Below are positions 45,880 to 57,256 of a DNA stretch of 64,000 nt, one piece after another (the first letter of the stretch is position 1; each line of letters opens with the position of its first letter). The stretch is from assembly GCA_041228335.1 (NCBI GenBank), contig CP166130.1, forward strand, positions 1,078,638 to 1,142,637. Direction: 5' to 3'. Source of the DNA: Alphaproteobacteria bacterium LSUCC0684. GTDB lineage: Bacteria; Pseudomonadota; Alphaproteobacteria; Puniceispirillales; UBA1172. The notes below the pieces were generated by a model. The model saw only the letters and a list, made by a program, of their open reading frames with translations, was not told the origin of the DNA and did no database searches. Position numbers and translations under genes: made by a program.

Positions 45880-47241
45880 TTATGAAGTCAAGAATGCCGG
45901 GACGTGATCGGAATCACGGAAACTGTCGCCGCTGCAATCGGGCGGCATCGGCCGTTCGCCCTTGAAGGTTTTCTGGGGGCGTTTGGCGGCTTTTTTCTCA
46001 ATAGAGGATCTGGCGGGACGGGAAGTATTCCTGCCAGCGGGATCGGATTTGCCAGTGGAGCAGGCATCGGTGGCCAATACGTTGATGGATTTGCCGATCA
46101 GTTTTTCGATGGCGGCGAGATAATGCCGGTCATCTTCGGTGGCGACAAGGGTGAAGGCCCGCCCCGATCGCCCGGCCCGGCCGGTGCGCCCGATGCGATG
46201 AACATAATCTTCGGCATTCATCGGCACGTCGAAATTGAAGACATGGGAAAGCCCGACGATATCGATGCCGCGGGCGGCAACGTCACTGGCCACAAGAAGA
46301 GGAACCGAGCCTTCCTTGAACCTCGCAAGCGCATCGTTGCGGGCAGATTGGGTCATGTCGCCATGGAGCGCCAGCACGTTGAAGCCATGACGTTCAAGCG
46401 ACGATTTCAGGGTGCTGATATCACGTTTGCGATTGCAGAAGATAACGGCATTTGAAACGTCTTCCTGATTGAGCAGCTGGCGCAGGGTTTCGCGCTTCAT
46501 CCTGGTGCCGGTATGGGTGACGAACTGCTCCACCGTATCGGCGGTCGAGGCAGGTGGCGCGATTTCAATGATCTTCGGGTTCATCACGAATTTGGATGCA
46601 ATCCCGTGCATGGTTTCATCAAGCGTGGCGGAATAAAAGAGAGTCTGCCGGATTTTCGGCAACAGGGAGGTGATCCGCTCAACATCCGGAATGAAGCCCA
46701 TATCAAGCATCCGGTCAGCTTCGTCGATGACGAGAATCTTGACATCGGTGAGCATGACCTTGCCACGTTCAACATGGTCCAGGAGGCGGCCCGGGGTTGC
46801 GATGAGCACATCCACCCCTTTATCAAGGGCGGTTTCCTGTTCGGCAAAGCTGATGCCGCCAATCAGCAAGGCCATGGAGAGATTCTGGTTTTTGGAAAAT
46901 GCCTTGAAGGATTCCGCCACCTGGGCGGCGAGTTCCCGGGTCGGGGTGAGGATCAGCGAGCGTGGCAGGCGGGCTCTGGCCCGGCCTGAATCGAGAATGT
47001 CGATCATGGGCAGCGTGAACGACGCGGTTTTCCCTGTTCCGGTCTGGGCAGAACCCAGAACGTCACGTCCCATCAACACAACCGGAATGGATTTCTGCTG
47101 GATAGGGGTGGGGGTTTCATAGCCAATGGAAGCTATGGCATCGAGCAGCTTGTCGCTTAAACCAAGATCATGGAAAGTCAAAATATCATCCGATTTCTGT
47201 GCGAATGGACCGGCGCCTTTATGTGTTGCGCCGCAAAACAA
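45880..47241 (-). CDS. DEAD-box RNA helicase, RhlE-like
   Basis: An ATP-dependent RNA helicase. The product has the Q motif TPTPIQQKSIPV, motif I AQTGTGKTASF, Ia PTRELAAQ, the DEAD box VIDEADRMLDMGF, SAT, and the C-terminal HRIGRTGRAGRSG. A basic tail follows. The 453-residue reading begins MFCGATHKG; many relatives start MTFHDLGL, and here that would be a TTG at 47181 (433 residues). Either start is possible. It converges with pepN, with only 7 bases between stops. RhlE is the closest class by sequence, but not certain. Confidence 0.9.
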   Translation of the reverse strand: MFCGATHKGAGPFAQKSDDILTFHDLGLSDKLLDAIASIGYETPTPIQQKSIPVVLMGRDVLGSAQTGTGKTASFTLPMIDILDSGRARARLPRSLILTPTRELAAQVAESFKAFSKNQNLSMALLIGGISFAEQETALDKGVDVLIATPGRLLDHVERGKVMLTDVKILVIDEADRMLDMGFIPDVERITSLLPKIRQTLFYSATLDETMHGIASKFVMNPKIIEIAPPASTADTVEQFVTHTGTRMKRETLRQLLNQEDVSNAVIFCNRKRDISTLKSSLERHGFNVLALHGDMTQSARNDALARFKEGSVPLLVASDVAARGIDIVGLSHVFNFDVPMNAEDYVHRIGRTGRAGRSGRAFTLVATEDDRHYLAAIEKLIGKSINVLATDACSTGKSDPAGRNTSRPARSSIEKKAAKRPQKTFKGERPMPPDCSGDSFRDSDHVPAFLTS

Positions 47242-47326
47242 AATGAGACATACAGAATTGCATGCCCCGCGTCAACCGATATGGCATGGCGGGGCGCGAT
47301 ATTCATCCTCTTGACCGGCATTCTGC

Positions 47327-48031
47327 ATGAACGACGTGGCAACTCTTATTCTTTCCCCCGGTCTTCTGCTCACCAGGAAGCTTTACGCCAGCCTTGAAGA
47401 CCATCTTGCCGGCAGGTACCCCGTCCATCATACCGATACGACAGGCCTTGACACGATCACGGCCATGGCGGAACGCGTCATCGATGAAACCGATGGCCCG
47501 ATCATCCCCATCGGGCTTTCCATGGGGGGATATATCACGCTCGAAATAGCGCGGCTGGCGCCTGAACGTCTCTCTGCGCTCATCATCATGGACAGCAACG
47601 CCACAGCCGATACCGAGGCGAAACGTGAAGAGCGGCAGAAACTTATCGCCATGAGCAATATCGGCCGGTTCAAGGGCGTGACATCGGTGCTGATGCCGAA
47701 ATTCATCGCCGAGCAGCACCTCAATGATGCACGGATCACTGACGCGGTGACTGAAATGGCGGCAGAGATCGGCCGCGATAATTTTATCCTGCAACAGAAG
47801 GCGATCATGACCCGGCGCGAGCAGTTCAGCACCCTTTCAGGTCTCTCCATGCCCGGGCTCTTCCTTGTCGGAAGCCTTGATCTGCTGACCCCGCCGGATC
47901 AGGTCCGGGCGATGGCCGATGCGATGGCAGGCAGCACCTATGTCGAGATTGAAGGCAGCGGCCATCTGCCGCCGCTCGAAGCACCGGCGGCGGTCAATCT
48001 CGAAGTTGAGAAGTTTCTGTCCGGGCTTTAG
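47327..48031 (+). CDS. Alpha/beta hydrolase (small)
   Basis: A 234-residue alpha/beta hydrolase. The nucleophile elbow is IPIGLSMGGYITLEIAR with serine in GLSMGG; the region LILSPGLLLTRKLY gives the oxyanion loop, and the end GSGHLPPLEAPAAVN carries the catalytic histidine. GSLDLLTPPDQV supplies the likely aspartate. No signal peptide is seen. Substrate is unknown. It is on the plus strand between the helicase and parE, which converges with it. Confidence 0.82.
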   Translation: MNDVATLILSPGLLLTRKLYASLEDHLAGRYPVHHTDTTGLDTITAMAERVIDETDGPIIPIGLSMGGYITLEIARLAPERLSALIIMDSNATADTEAKREERQKLIAMSNIGRFKGVTSVLMPKFIAEQHLNDARITDAVTEMAAEIGRDNFILQQKAIMTRREQFSTLSGLSMPGLFLVGSLDLLTPPDQVRAMADAMAGSTYVEIEGSGHLPPLEAPAAVNLEVEKFLSGL

Positions 48032-48040
48032 TGAAGGCGT

Positions 48041-50020
48041 TCAGATATCGAGTTCCGCCAGCACCTCGGCGGCGTGATCCCGGATATAGGCAAAACGCAA
48101 TTCCGGCTTGCGCCCCATCAGGGTATTGACCAGCCCATCGACGCGGCGGCGATCATCGGCCCCTTCGGCGTCACGTTTCGGCAGGTTGACCTGCAGCAGT
48201 CGGCGGGTAGCCATGTTCATGGTGGTTTCCTTGAGCTGGGCCGGGGGCATTTCCCCAAGTCCCTTGAAGCGGCTGATATCGATCTTGCCGCGTCCCTTGA
48301 ATTCACGTTCAATCAGTTCGTCCTTATGCGCATCATCAAGGGCATAGAGAACGGTCCCGCCCTGGGCCAGCCGGTAAAGGGGAGGCTGGGCGATGAAAAG
48401 GCGGCCGCTTTCGATCAACCCCGGCATCTGCTGATAGAAATAGGTCATGAGCAGGGCGGCGATATGGGCGCCATCGACATCGGCATCGGTCATGATGATG
48501 ATGCGGCCATAGCGCAGGGATTCGAGATTGAAGTTCTTGCCTGCCTGCACCCCGAGCGCCAGCGCGAGATCGGATAATTCCTGGTTCTGCATCAGTTTAT
48601 CGTCGCTGGCAGAGGCGACATTGAGGATCTTGCCCCGAAGCGGCAGCACGGCCTGGGTGCGGCGGTCCCGGGCCTGTTTGGCTGACCCCCCGGCGCTGTC
48701 GCCCTCAACCAGAAATAGTTCGGTTTCAATGGCGTCGGTCGAAGAGCAGTCGGCAAGTTTTCCGGGCAGGCGAAGCTTGCGGGTTGCGGTTTTACGCGCC
48801 ACATCCTTGTCCCGCTTGCGGCGTTTGCGTTCTTCCATCCGCTCAATCGCCGCATCAAGGAGAAAACCCGCCCGTTCCGGATCGCTCGAAAGCCAGGTTT
48901 CGAACCTGTCCCTGAGGCTGGTTTCCACCAGTCTGGTGGCATCCTGACTGACAAGCCGGTCTTTTGTCTGGCCCTGAAAATGCGGCTCACGAACAAAGAC
49001 GCTGAGAACGGCGCCGGTGCCCGCCATGACGTCATCGGCGGTCAGGTCGGCGGCTTTCCTGTTGCTCGCAATCTCACCATAGCTGCGCATGCCGCGGGTT
49101 AGCGCCTGCCGGAGACCTGTTTCATGGGTGCCGCCATCCGGCGTCGGGACGGTGTTGCAATAGGACTGGACGAAACCATCCTCACCCGGGCCAAGCCAGG
49201 TGATGGCAAATTCGACTTTCTCCCCCTTGAGCTCCACCATATCGGCAAAGGGGCTTGCGGTAATGAGCGCCCGGTCCCTCGTTACATCATTGAGGTAATC
49301 GGTGAGCCCGCCGGGGTATTTGATCACGGCTTCGGCAGGTGTATCGCCGGCATCTTCGAGCCATTTCGCGGCGCATTTCCAGCGGATTTCAACGCCGGCA
49401 AAAAGATAGGCTTTCGATTTGACCATCCGGAACAGCGTCGACGGACGGAATGCCCAGTTGGCGCCGAAAATCTCCGCATCGGGAAGAAAGGTGACTTCCG
49501 TGCCGCGGCGGTTGGGTACAGCGCCAACCTCTTCGAGTTTTGTGACCGCCACCCCCCTTGAAAACTCCTGCCGGTAAAGAGTCCTGTTCCGGGCCACATC
49601 CACCACCATCTGTTCGGAGAGCGCGTTGACCACCGAGGCCCCGACACCATGCAGGCCGCCTGAGGTGGTGTAGGCCTTGCCTTCGAACTTGCCGCCGGCA
49701 TGCAGGGTCGTCATGATGACTTCAAGGGCTGATTTCTTCGGGAATTTCGGGTGCGGATCCGTCGGGATGCCGCGGCCATTATCGCCGATGGTCAGGCTGC
49801 CATCCTCGTTGAGCGACACATCGATGCGGCTGGCATGGCCGGCGACGGTCTCATCCATGGAATTATCGAGAATCTCTGCTGCCATGTGATGCAGGGCGCG
49901 GGTGTCGGTACCGCCGATATACATGCCGGGACGACGCCGGACAGGCTCAAGCCCTTCGAGAACTTCGATTTCAGCCGCGTTGTATTCAGCGGCGGTGGCG
50001 GTATTAAAGAGATCAGCCAT
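48041..50020 (-). CDS. parE: DNA topoisomerase IV subunit B
   Basis: ParE is the ATPase subunit of topoisomerase IV, which unlinks daughter chromosomes. The 659-residue product (start MADLFNT at 50020, with AGAGG upstream; an ATG nine codons earlier is less likely) has the GHKL ATPase blocks EILDNSMDE, DNGRGIP and GGLHGVGASVVNALS, and the TOPRIM site EGDSAGGSAKQARDR and DADVDGAHIAALLMTYFY. Length, and the short C-terminus, favour ParE over GyrB. Confidence 0.93.
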   Translation of the reverse strand: MADLFNTATAAEYNAAEIEVLEGLEPVRRRPGMYIGGTDTRALHHMAAEILDNSMDETVAGHASRIDVSLNEDGSLTIGDNGRGIPTDPHPKFPKKSALEVIMTTLHAGGKFEGKAYTTSGGLHGVGASVVNALSEQMVVDVARNRTLYRQEFSRGVAVTKLEEVGAVPNRRGTEVTFLPDAEIFGANWAFRPSTLFRMVKSKAYLFAGVEIRWKCAAKWLEDAGDTPAEAVIKYPGGLTDYLNDVTRDRALITASPFADMVELKGEKVEFAITWLGPGEDGFVQSYCNTVPTPDGGTHETGLRQALTRGMRSYGEIASNRKAADLTADDVMAGTGAVLSVFVREPHFQGQTKDRLVSQDATRLVETSLRDRFETWLSSDPERAGFLLDAAIERMEERKRRKRDKDVARKTATRKLRLPGKLADCSSTDAIETELFLVEGDSAGGSAKQARDRRTQAVLPLRGKILNVASASDDKLMQNQELSDLALALGVQAGKNFNLESLRYGRIIIMTDADVDGAHIAALLMTYFYQQMPGLIESGRLFIAQPPLYRLAQGGTVLYALDDAHKDELIEREFKGRGKIDISRFKGLGEMPPAQLKETTMNMATRRLLQVNLPKRDAEGADDRRRVDGLVNTLMGRKPELRFAYIRDHAAEVLAELDI

Positions 50021-50107
50021 GGGTATTACCTCTAAAAACTCCCCCAATTTCTACATCATCTTGACGCAAGAGCAAGCATGAATACAAGAGGTTGTGGAGT
50101 TGCGGCA

Positions 50108-50136
50108 ACAAAAAAGGCGGCCCGAAGACCGCCTTT
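50108..50136 (-). terminator. Rho-independent terminator after glnA
   Basis: On the minus strand, AAAGGCGG / CCGCCTTT with an 8-base loop is followed by a T-rich tract ending TTTTTTGTTG. It lies about 20 bases beyond the glnA stop and before parE. Confidence 0.88.
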
Positions 50137-50155
50137 CCTGAAAGATGAGGTGTGT

Positions 50156-51565
50156 TTACGATGAATAATACATCTGGAATTCGATCGGGTGCGGGGTGTG
50201 CTCGAACGCAACGACTTCTTCCATCTTCAGCTCGATATAGGCATCGATCTGATCGTTGGTGAAGACATCACCCTGGGTCAGGAATTCACGATCCGCATCA
50301 AGGCTGTCGAGCGCCTCACGCAGGGATGCGCAGACGGTCGGGATATCTTTCAGCTCTTCCGGCGGCAGATCATAAAGATCCTTGTCCATCGCATCGCCCG
50401 GGTTGATCTTGTTCCGGATACCGTCAAGACCAGCCATCAGGAGGGCCGAGAAGGCAAGATACGGGTTTGCGGTGGCATCCGGGAAACGGACTTCAACGCG
50501 CTTGCCCTTGGGGTTGTTCACGAACGGAATCCGGCAGGAAGCGGAACGGTTGCGTGACGAATACGCCAGCAGAACCGGAGCTTCATAACCTGGGATCAGA
50601 CGCTTGTAGGAGTTCGTGCTCGGGTTGGTGAAAGCATTCAGTGCCTTGGCATGCTTGATCACGCCGCCGATATAATGCAGGGCGGTTTCCGAAAGATCGG
50701 CATAGCCGTTGCCGGCAAAGAGAGGCTTGCCATCCATCCAGAGCGACTGGTGAACGTGCATCCCGGAGCCGTTATCGCCGGAAATCGGCTTGGGCATGAA
50801 GGTTGCCGAAACACCATACGCGTTGGCGACATTGTGGACCGCATATTTGTAGAGCTGCAGGTTGTCGGCGGTTTCGATGAGGGTGCCGAACTTCATCCCA
50901 AGCTCATGCTGGGACGGGGCAACTTCGTGGTGGTGCTTTTCAACCGGCACGCCCATTTCAGCCATGACACTGAGCATTTCGGAACGGATATCCTGGCCGC
51001 TATCCACCGGCGGCACAGGGAAGTAACCGCCTTTGACACCCGGGCGATGGCCGAGGTTGCCTTCTTCGTATTCACGGGCCGAGTTATACGGGCCTTCAAC
51101 GCTGTCCAGCGCATACATGGCGCGGTGCATGGAGACGTCGATCTTGACGTCTTCAAAGATGAAGAATTCAGCTTCAGGGCCGAAGAAGGCGGTGTCGGCA
51201 ATGCCTACCGATGCCATATGTGCAAGCGCTGCCTTGGCGGTGGAGCGCGGGTCACGCGAATAGGGCTCACCGGTTGAGGGCTCATGCACGTCGCAGAAAA
51301 TCGCCAGCGTCGGGTGGGTGAAGAACGGGTCGATATACGCGCGGGAAAGATCAGGTATCAGCGTCATATCCGACTCGTTAATCGCCTTCCAGCCGGCAAT
51401 GGACGAGCCGTCGAACATGAAACCTTCGGTCAGGCTTTCCTCGTCGATCGTGTCGATGTGCTGGGTAACGTGCTGCATCTTACCACGAGGATCAGTGAAG
51501 CGGAGGTCAACATAGGTGATCTCGTTTTCCTTGATCATTTTCAAAATGTTTTTTGCATCAGACAT
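50156..51565 (-). CDS. glnA: Glutamine synthetase, type I
   Basis: GlnA assimilates ammonia by making glutamine from glutamate with ATP. The 469-residue product (ATG 51565 with GGAG upstream) has [85 protein letters not shown] and the [10 protein letters not shown] block. The adenylylation loop [14 protein letters not shown], with its tyrosine, is present, so control by GlnE is likely. It follows glnB on the same strand, 34 bases downstream. Confidence 0.98.
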   Translation of the reverse strand: MSDAKNILKMIKENEITYVDLRFTDPRGKMQHVTQHIDTIDEESLTEGFMFDGSSIAGWKAINESDMTLIPDLSRAYIDPFFTHPTLAIFCDVHEPSTGEPYSRDPRSTAKAALAHMASVGIADTAFFGPEAEFFIFEDVKIDVSMHRAMYALDSVEGPYNSAREYEEGNLGHRPGVKGGYFPVPPVDSGQDIRSEMLSVMAEMGVPVEKHHHEVAPSQHELGMKFGTLIETADNLQLYKYAVHNVANAYGVSATFMPKPISGDNGSGMHVHQSLWMDGKPLFAGNGYADLSETALHYIGGVIKHAKALNAFTNPSTNSYKRLIPGYEAPVLLAYSSRNRSASCRIPFVNNPKGKRVEVRFPDATANPYLAFSALLMAGLDGIRNKINPGDAMDKDLYDLPPEELKDIPTVCASLREALDSLDADREFLTQGDVFTNDQIDAYIELKMEEVVAFEHTPHPIEFQMYYSS

Positions 51566-51599
51566 GAGCAAGCTCCTATTTAGGGGTTATTGTAGGTTA

Positions 51600-51950
<351 letters not shown>

Positions 51951-52140
51951 TCAAAGGATTACACAGTAGAATAAGCAACTTTTGTTCCAGAGAAAAAATA
52001 CATGCAACATGCTGGTTTTGCAGATGAAATTCGGGGAAATGTTCAGGCCCGCATCGAGGAAGATAATTATTGCCTAATATTTAATCAGCAATGATGAAAA
52101 TAAAGGCAGGGGATATGGGGGGTGGTGAGGTCAGGCGAGA

Positions 52141-53319
52141 TCAGGCGAGATTTTCAGCAAGCCAGCGCTCAATCCGTTCAAGGGCAGTCGTAATCGCCGC
52201 ATCGGAATTGGCGCAGGAAAACCGGATAAAGCCTTCCCCCATATCGCCGAAACTCGTGCCGCTTACGAGCGCGACGCCCGCCTCCTCAAGCAGGGATGAC
52301 TGGAGGGACTGGGATGATATCCCGGTGCCGGTGATATTCGGGAAGGCGTAAAATGCCCCGGCGGGTGTCTGGCAGGTGATACCGGGAAGGGTATTGAGCC
52401 CCTGGCTGATCAGCGCGGCTCGACGTTCAAAGGCCTGCCGCATCTCTTCAATACAGTCCTGCGGGCCGGTAAGTGCGGCCAGCGCCGCCTGCTGGGCGGC
52501 GGCATTGACGCAAGAATGGATATTGACCGCAAGCCGGTCGGCGGCTTCAACCATCGATGAAGGCCAGACGGCGTAGCCGAGACGCCAGCCCGTCATGGCG
52601 TAGGTTTTGGACCAGCCATTGAGGATGATGAGCCGGTCGCGGATTTCAGGAAAATCCAGCAGACTTGTCATGGTATGACCGGAAAAGACAAGCTGGTCGT
52701 AAATCTCATCGGACATGATGGCCACCTGCGGGTGCCGCTCAAGCCCGCGGACCAGTTTTTCAATCTCTTCACGCGGGGTAACGCCGCCGGTGGGATTGGC
52801 CGGCGAGTTGACGATGATGAGCGATGTTTTCTCCGTGATGCGTTCCAAAACGTCATCCGCGGAAAAGGCGAAATTGAGATCTTCTCTAAGCGGGTAGGGG
52901 CGGGGTGTTGCCCCGCTGAAGGCGATCGCCGACTGATAGATGGGAAAACCGGGATCAGGATAGATGATCTCACGCCCCGGTTCCCCCAGAAGCATGGCGG
53001 AAAAGAAGATGATCACCTTGCCACCGGGGAGGATCTGTACATGTTCAGGTGAAATCTCAACCCCATGACGGCGATGGAGATCTGCCGCGACGGCTTCTTT
53101 CAGGGGCAAGACGCCGCCGGAAGGCGTGTAGCCGTGATGGCCATCCTTGAGGGCCTTTATCCCGGCATCCACGATATGTGCAGGCGTGGGAAAATCAGGC
53201 TGGCCGATGCCCAGATTGATGATATCCCGCCCGGCGGCCGTGAGTTGTGCTGCCCGCTGCAAGACGGTGAAAGCAGTTTCGGTGCCAAGGCATGAGGCGC
53301 GTTCGGTGATGGAAGCCAT
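52141..53319 (-). CDS. PLP-dependent aminotransferase (class I/II)
   Basis: A 392-residue class I aminotransferase of the aspartate/aromatic type. It has IINLGIGQPDFPTP near residue 35, YTPSGGVLPLKEA, IIVNSPANPTGGV, the PLP lysine in ILNGWSKTYAMTGWRLGY and the C-terminal FIRFSCANSD. The start ATG 53319 has GCGGAG upstream. It could be a subclass related to alanine or LL-diaminopimelate aminotransferases; the exact substrate cannot be read. It stands alone between glnB and tRNA-His. Confidence 0.88.
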   Translation of the reverse strand: MASITERASCLGTETAFTVLQRAAQLTAAGRDIINLGIGQPDFPTPAHIVDAGIKALKDGHHGYTPSGGVLPLKEAVAADLHRRHGVEISPEHVQILPGGKVIIFFSAMLLGEPGREIIYPDPGFPIYQSAIAFSGATPRPYPLREDLNFAFSADDVLERITEKTSLIIVNSPANPTGGVTPREEIEKLVRGLERHPQVAIMSDEIYDQLVFSGHTMTSLLDFPEIRDRLIILNGWSKTYAMTGWRLGYAVWPSSMVEAADRLAVNIHSCVNAAAQQAALAALTGPQDCIEEMRQAFERRAALISQGLNTLPGITCQTPAGAFYAFPNITGTGISSQSLQSSLLEEAGVALVSGTSFGDMGEGFIRFSCANSDAAITTALERIERWLAENLA

Positions 53320-53458
53320 GGTTGTCTCCGCAGGATGTTTTTTCAACAATAGGCACAGGTGATATTGCTTGTCCAGAAAAGACAGGCGAAATGAAGCCAG
53401 TTTGATGAAGTATGGGTTGACGCCGAATTGGCATTTGTATAGGACCTTTCTATCCCGT

Positions 53459-53536
<78 letters not shown>

Positions 53537-53566
53537 CTGAATTTATGCTAAAGACAGGACGTCATC

Positions 53567-55081
53567 ATGGATGTTACCCAGACAAACTCGGAAGGCCTGA
53601 AGCGCGAATACAGCATCACTCTTACCGCCGCCCAGATCAATGAGCGCGTTGATGCCCGGATCGCCAGCCTTGCAACGGAAGTCAAGATGCCCGGCTTCAG
53701 ACCCGGTAAAGTGCCGGCCAGTGTTGTCAAGACACGCTATGGCAAACAGGTGCTCGGTGAAGTGCTGCAGGGTGCGCTGGATGAAGCGACACGCTCGATC
53801 ATCAATGACAACAACCTCCGGGTTGCGACAAACCCGAACATGAATGTCGAGACCTATGAAGATGGCGGTGATCTCAAGGCCTCCATCTCGCTTGAAGTGA
53901 TGCCTGAAATCGAGCCGGTTGATCTTTCAGGGCTTTCCATCAGCAAGCCTGCTGTCGAGGTCGATGAAGCCGAAGTCGATGAAGCGGTGGCGCGAATTGC
54001 CGAAGAAAACAAGCCCACCATTCCTGTTGCAAAGCCGCGGGCCGTCAAATCCGGTGACACGGTGGTGATCGATTTCATCGGCCGTATCGATGGCGAGGCT
54101 TTTGAAGGCGGTTCAGCCGAAGGTCATAGCCTCGGGATCGGGTCAAATACCTTTATTCCGGGGTTTGAAGACGGGCTGATCGGCGCCAAGCCGGGGACAA
54201 CCGTGGATGTACCGGTGAGCTTCCCCGAAGACTACCCGGCAAATCACCTTGCCGGCAAGCAGAGCATCTTCGAGGTCACCATCCATGAGCTGCGTGAGCC
54301 GGGTGAAGTCAAGATCGATGATGAATTTGCCGCAAGCCTCGGCATGGATAATCTCGAGGCCCTGAAAGCTGCGGTGCGTGACCAGATCAATCGCCAGCAT
54401 CAGACCGCGATCCGTGCCAAGGTCAAGACCTCGGTGCTCGACGCGCTCGATGAGGTTGCCGGGGAATTTGACGTGCCGCCAACCCTCGTTATGCAGGAAT
54501 ATGAAAGCATCTGCCGGGTGATGGGGCAGCAGGACCATGACCACGATCATGATCACGATCACGATCACGACCATGATCACGCGGCGGATGAGCATCTTTC
54601 GGATGAAGAGAAGGCAGATGCGGACAGCATCGCCCGTCGCCGTGTCCGCCTTGGCATGGTGCTGACCGAAATCGGCCGGCTCAACAATCTTCAGGTCACT
54701 GATGAGGAGAAGAAACGCGCCATCTTCGCCGAAGCCCAGCGCTATCGCGGGCAGGAAAAGGAAGTGCTGGAATATTTCCAGCAGAACCCGCAGGCAGCTC
54801 AGCAACTGGCCGGGCCCATTTTTGAAGATAAAGTTGTCGACTACATTCTTGAAATGGCGACGGTCAATGAACATGTGATCTCGGTAGAGGAACTTTACCG
54901 TTCCGACGACGACGACGAAAGGGAAGCGGCCAAGAAGACAGCCAAGAAGGCGGCGAAAAAGGCCCCGGCAAAGGCATCAGAAGAAAAGGCGGGGGCGAAA
55001 AAGGCCGCATCCAAGAAAGCTGCCGGCAAGGATGGAAGCGCCAAAAAGGCGGCGGCCAAGAAGGCGGCGAAGAAAAAATAA
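53567..55081 (+). CDS. tig: Trigger factor with His-Asp tract and Lys/Ala-rich tail
   Basis: Trigger factor binds the ribosome exit and folds nascent chains. The 504-residue product has the ribosome-binding domain with GFRPGKVPASVVKTRYG, the PPIase domain (GDTVVIDFIGRIDGEAFEGG) and the chaperone domain. Residues 323-338 are eight D-H pairs inserted in the chaperone domain, and residues from about 447 to the end form an acidic stretch then a KKAAKK-rich basic tail. Typical relatives are about 430-460 residues, so both additions are unusual. It heads a tig-clpP-clpX-lon-hupB block and has AGGA before the ATG. Confidence 0.95.
   Translation: MDVTQTNSEGLKREYSITLTAAQINERVDARIASLATEVKMPGFRPGKVPASVVKTRYGKQVLGEVLQGALDEATRSIINDNNLRVATNPNMNVETYEDGGDLKASISLEVMPEIEPVDLSGLSISKPAVEVDEAEVDEAVARIAEENKPTIPVAKPRAVKSGDTVVIDFIGRIDGEAFEGGSAEGHSLGIGSNTFIPGFEDGLIGAKPGTTVDVPVSFPEDYPANHLAGKQSIFEVTIHELREPGEVKIDDEFAASLGMDNLEALKAAVRDQINRQHQTAIRAKVKTSVLDALDEVAGEFDVPPTLVMQEYESICRVMGQQDHDHDHDHDHDHDHDHAADEHLSDEEKADADSIARRRVRLGMVLTEIGRLNNLQVTDEEKKRAIFAEAQRYRGQEKEVLEYFQQNPQAAQQLAGPIFEDKVVDYILEMATVNEHVISVEELYRSDDDDEREAAKKTAKKAAKKAPAKASEEKAGAKKAASKKAAGKDGSAKKAAAKKAAKKK
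54533..54580 (+). repeat. Hexamer repeat encoding (Asp-His)8
   Basis: Eight consecutive GAy-CAy codon pairs in frame within tig. Synonymous wobble changes (GAC/GAT, CAC/CAT) interrupt the pure hexamer. A repeat of this kind can gain or lose units by slippage. Confidence 0.95.
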
Positions 55082-55135
55082 TGCTGGAAAGCGGCAGGCG
55101 CTTTTCAGCCACATGATTAGATGAAGGATGACCCG

Positions 55136-55771
55136 ATGACCGATTTCTCCCGCATGGCGGAAACAGCCTCAGCCCTGGTGCCGATGGTGGTGGAACAGAC
55201 CAGCCGAGGCGAGCGCGCATTCGATATATACTCGCGTCTGCTGAAAGAGCGGATCATCTTCATCGTCGGCCCGATTGACGATGCCGTCTCCTCGGTTGTG
55301 TGCGCCCAGCTTCTGTTCCTTGAATCGGAGAATCCGAAACAGGATATTTCGATGTATATCAATTCGCCGGGCGGGGTCGTGACCTCGGGGCTCGCCATCT
55401 ACGATACGATGGAATATATCCGCCCCGATGTTTCCACCGTCTGCATCGGGCAGGCCGCTTCCATGGGATCGCTTTTGCTGACCGCCGGGGCTGCGGGCAA
55501 GCGCTACAGCCTGCCCCATTCCCGGATCATGACGCACCAGCCTTCGGGCGGGTTTTCCGGGCAGGCATCGGATATCGAAATCCATGCAAGGGAGATCCTT
55601 AATCTGCGAGAAAGGCTCAACGGTATCTATGTCAAGCATACGGGCAAGACCCTGAAGGATATCGAAAAGATCATGGATCGTGATACGTTCATGGCACCTG
55701 AAGAAGCGCTCAAACTGGGGCTTATCGACGAAGTGGTGGACAAGCGCCCGAAGCCGAAGGATGAAAGCTGA
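55136..55771 (+). CDS. clpP: ClpP, ATP-dependent protease proteolytic subunit
   Basis: ClpP is the serine protease core that works with ClpX and ClpA. The 211-residue product (ATG 55136, with AAGGATGA upstream; ATG 55121 is an alternative) has [20 protein letters not shown], the nucleophile region [16 protein letters not shown], the histidine region [18 protein letters not shown] and the aspartate region [12 protein letters not shown]. It lies between tig and clpX as usual in alphaproteobacteria. Confidence 0.97.
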   Translation: MTDFSRMAETASALVPMVVEQTSRGERAFDIYSRLLKERIIFIVGPIDDAVSSVVCAQLLFLESENPKQDISMYINSPGGVVTSGLAIYDTMEYIRPDVSTVCIGQAASMGSLLLTAGAAGKRYSLPHSRIMTHQPSGGFSGQASDIEIHAREILNLRERLNGIYVKHTGKTLKDIEKIMDRDTFMAPEEALKLGLIDEVVDKRPKPKDES

Positions 55772-55866
55772 TCATCGACGCGTTACCGGCTTTATCCGAA
55801 ACCATGGCAATTTTTGTTTGTGCTGACGGACCATCCCTGTCTAATATGGCGCTGTAGGAGTTCGAC

Positions 55867-57141
<1,275 letters not shown>

Positions 57142-57256
57142 TTTCGCTCCTCTTTTCAAGGATCAGCCGGGCCCCGCTCTTGATTTACGCCTGGCCAGTA
57201 CCCAAATACTTCTTAAGTCATTCTAACCACGGATAGTTATGCCAAGGAAGGTTGCC

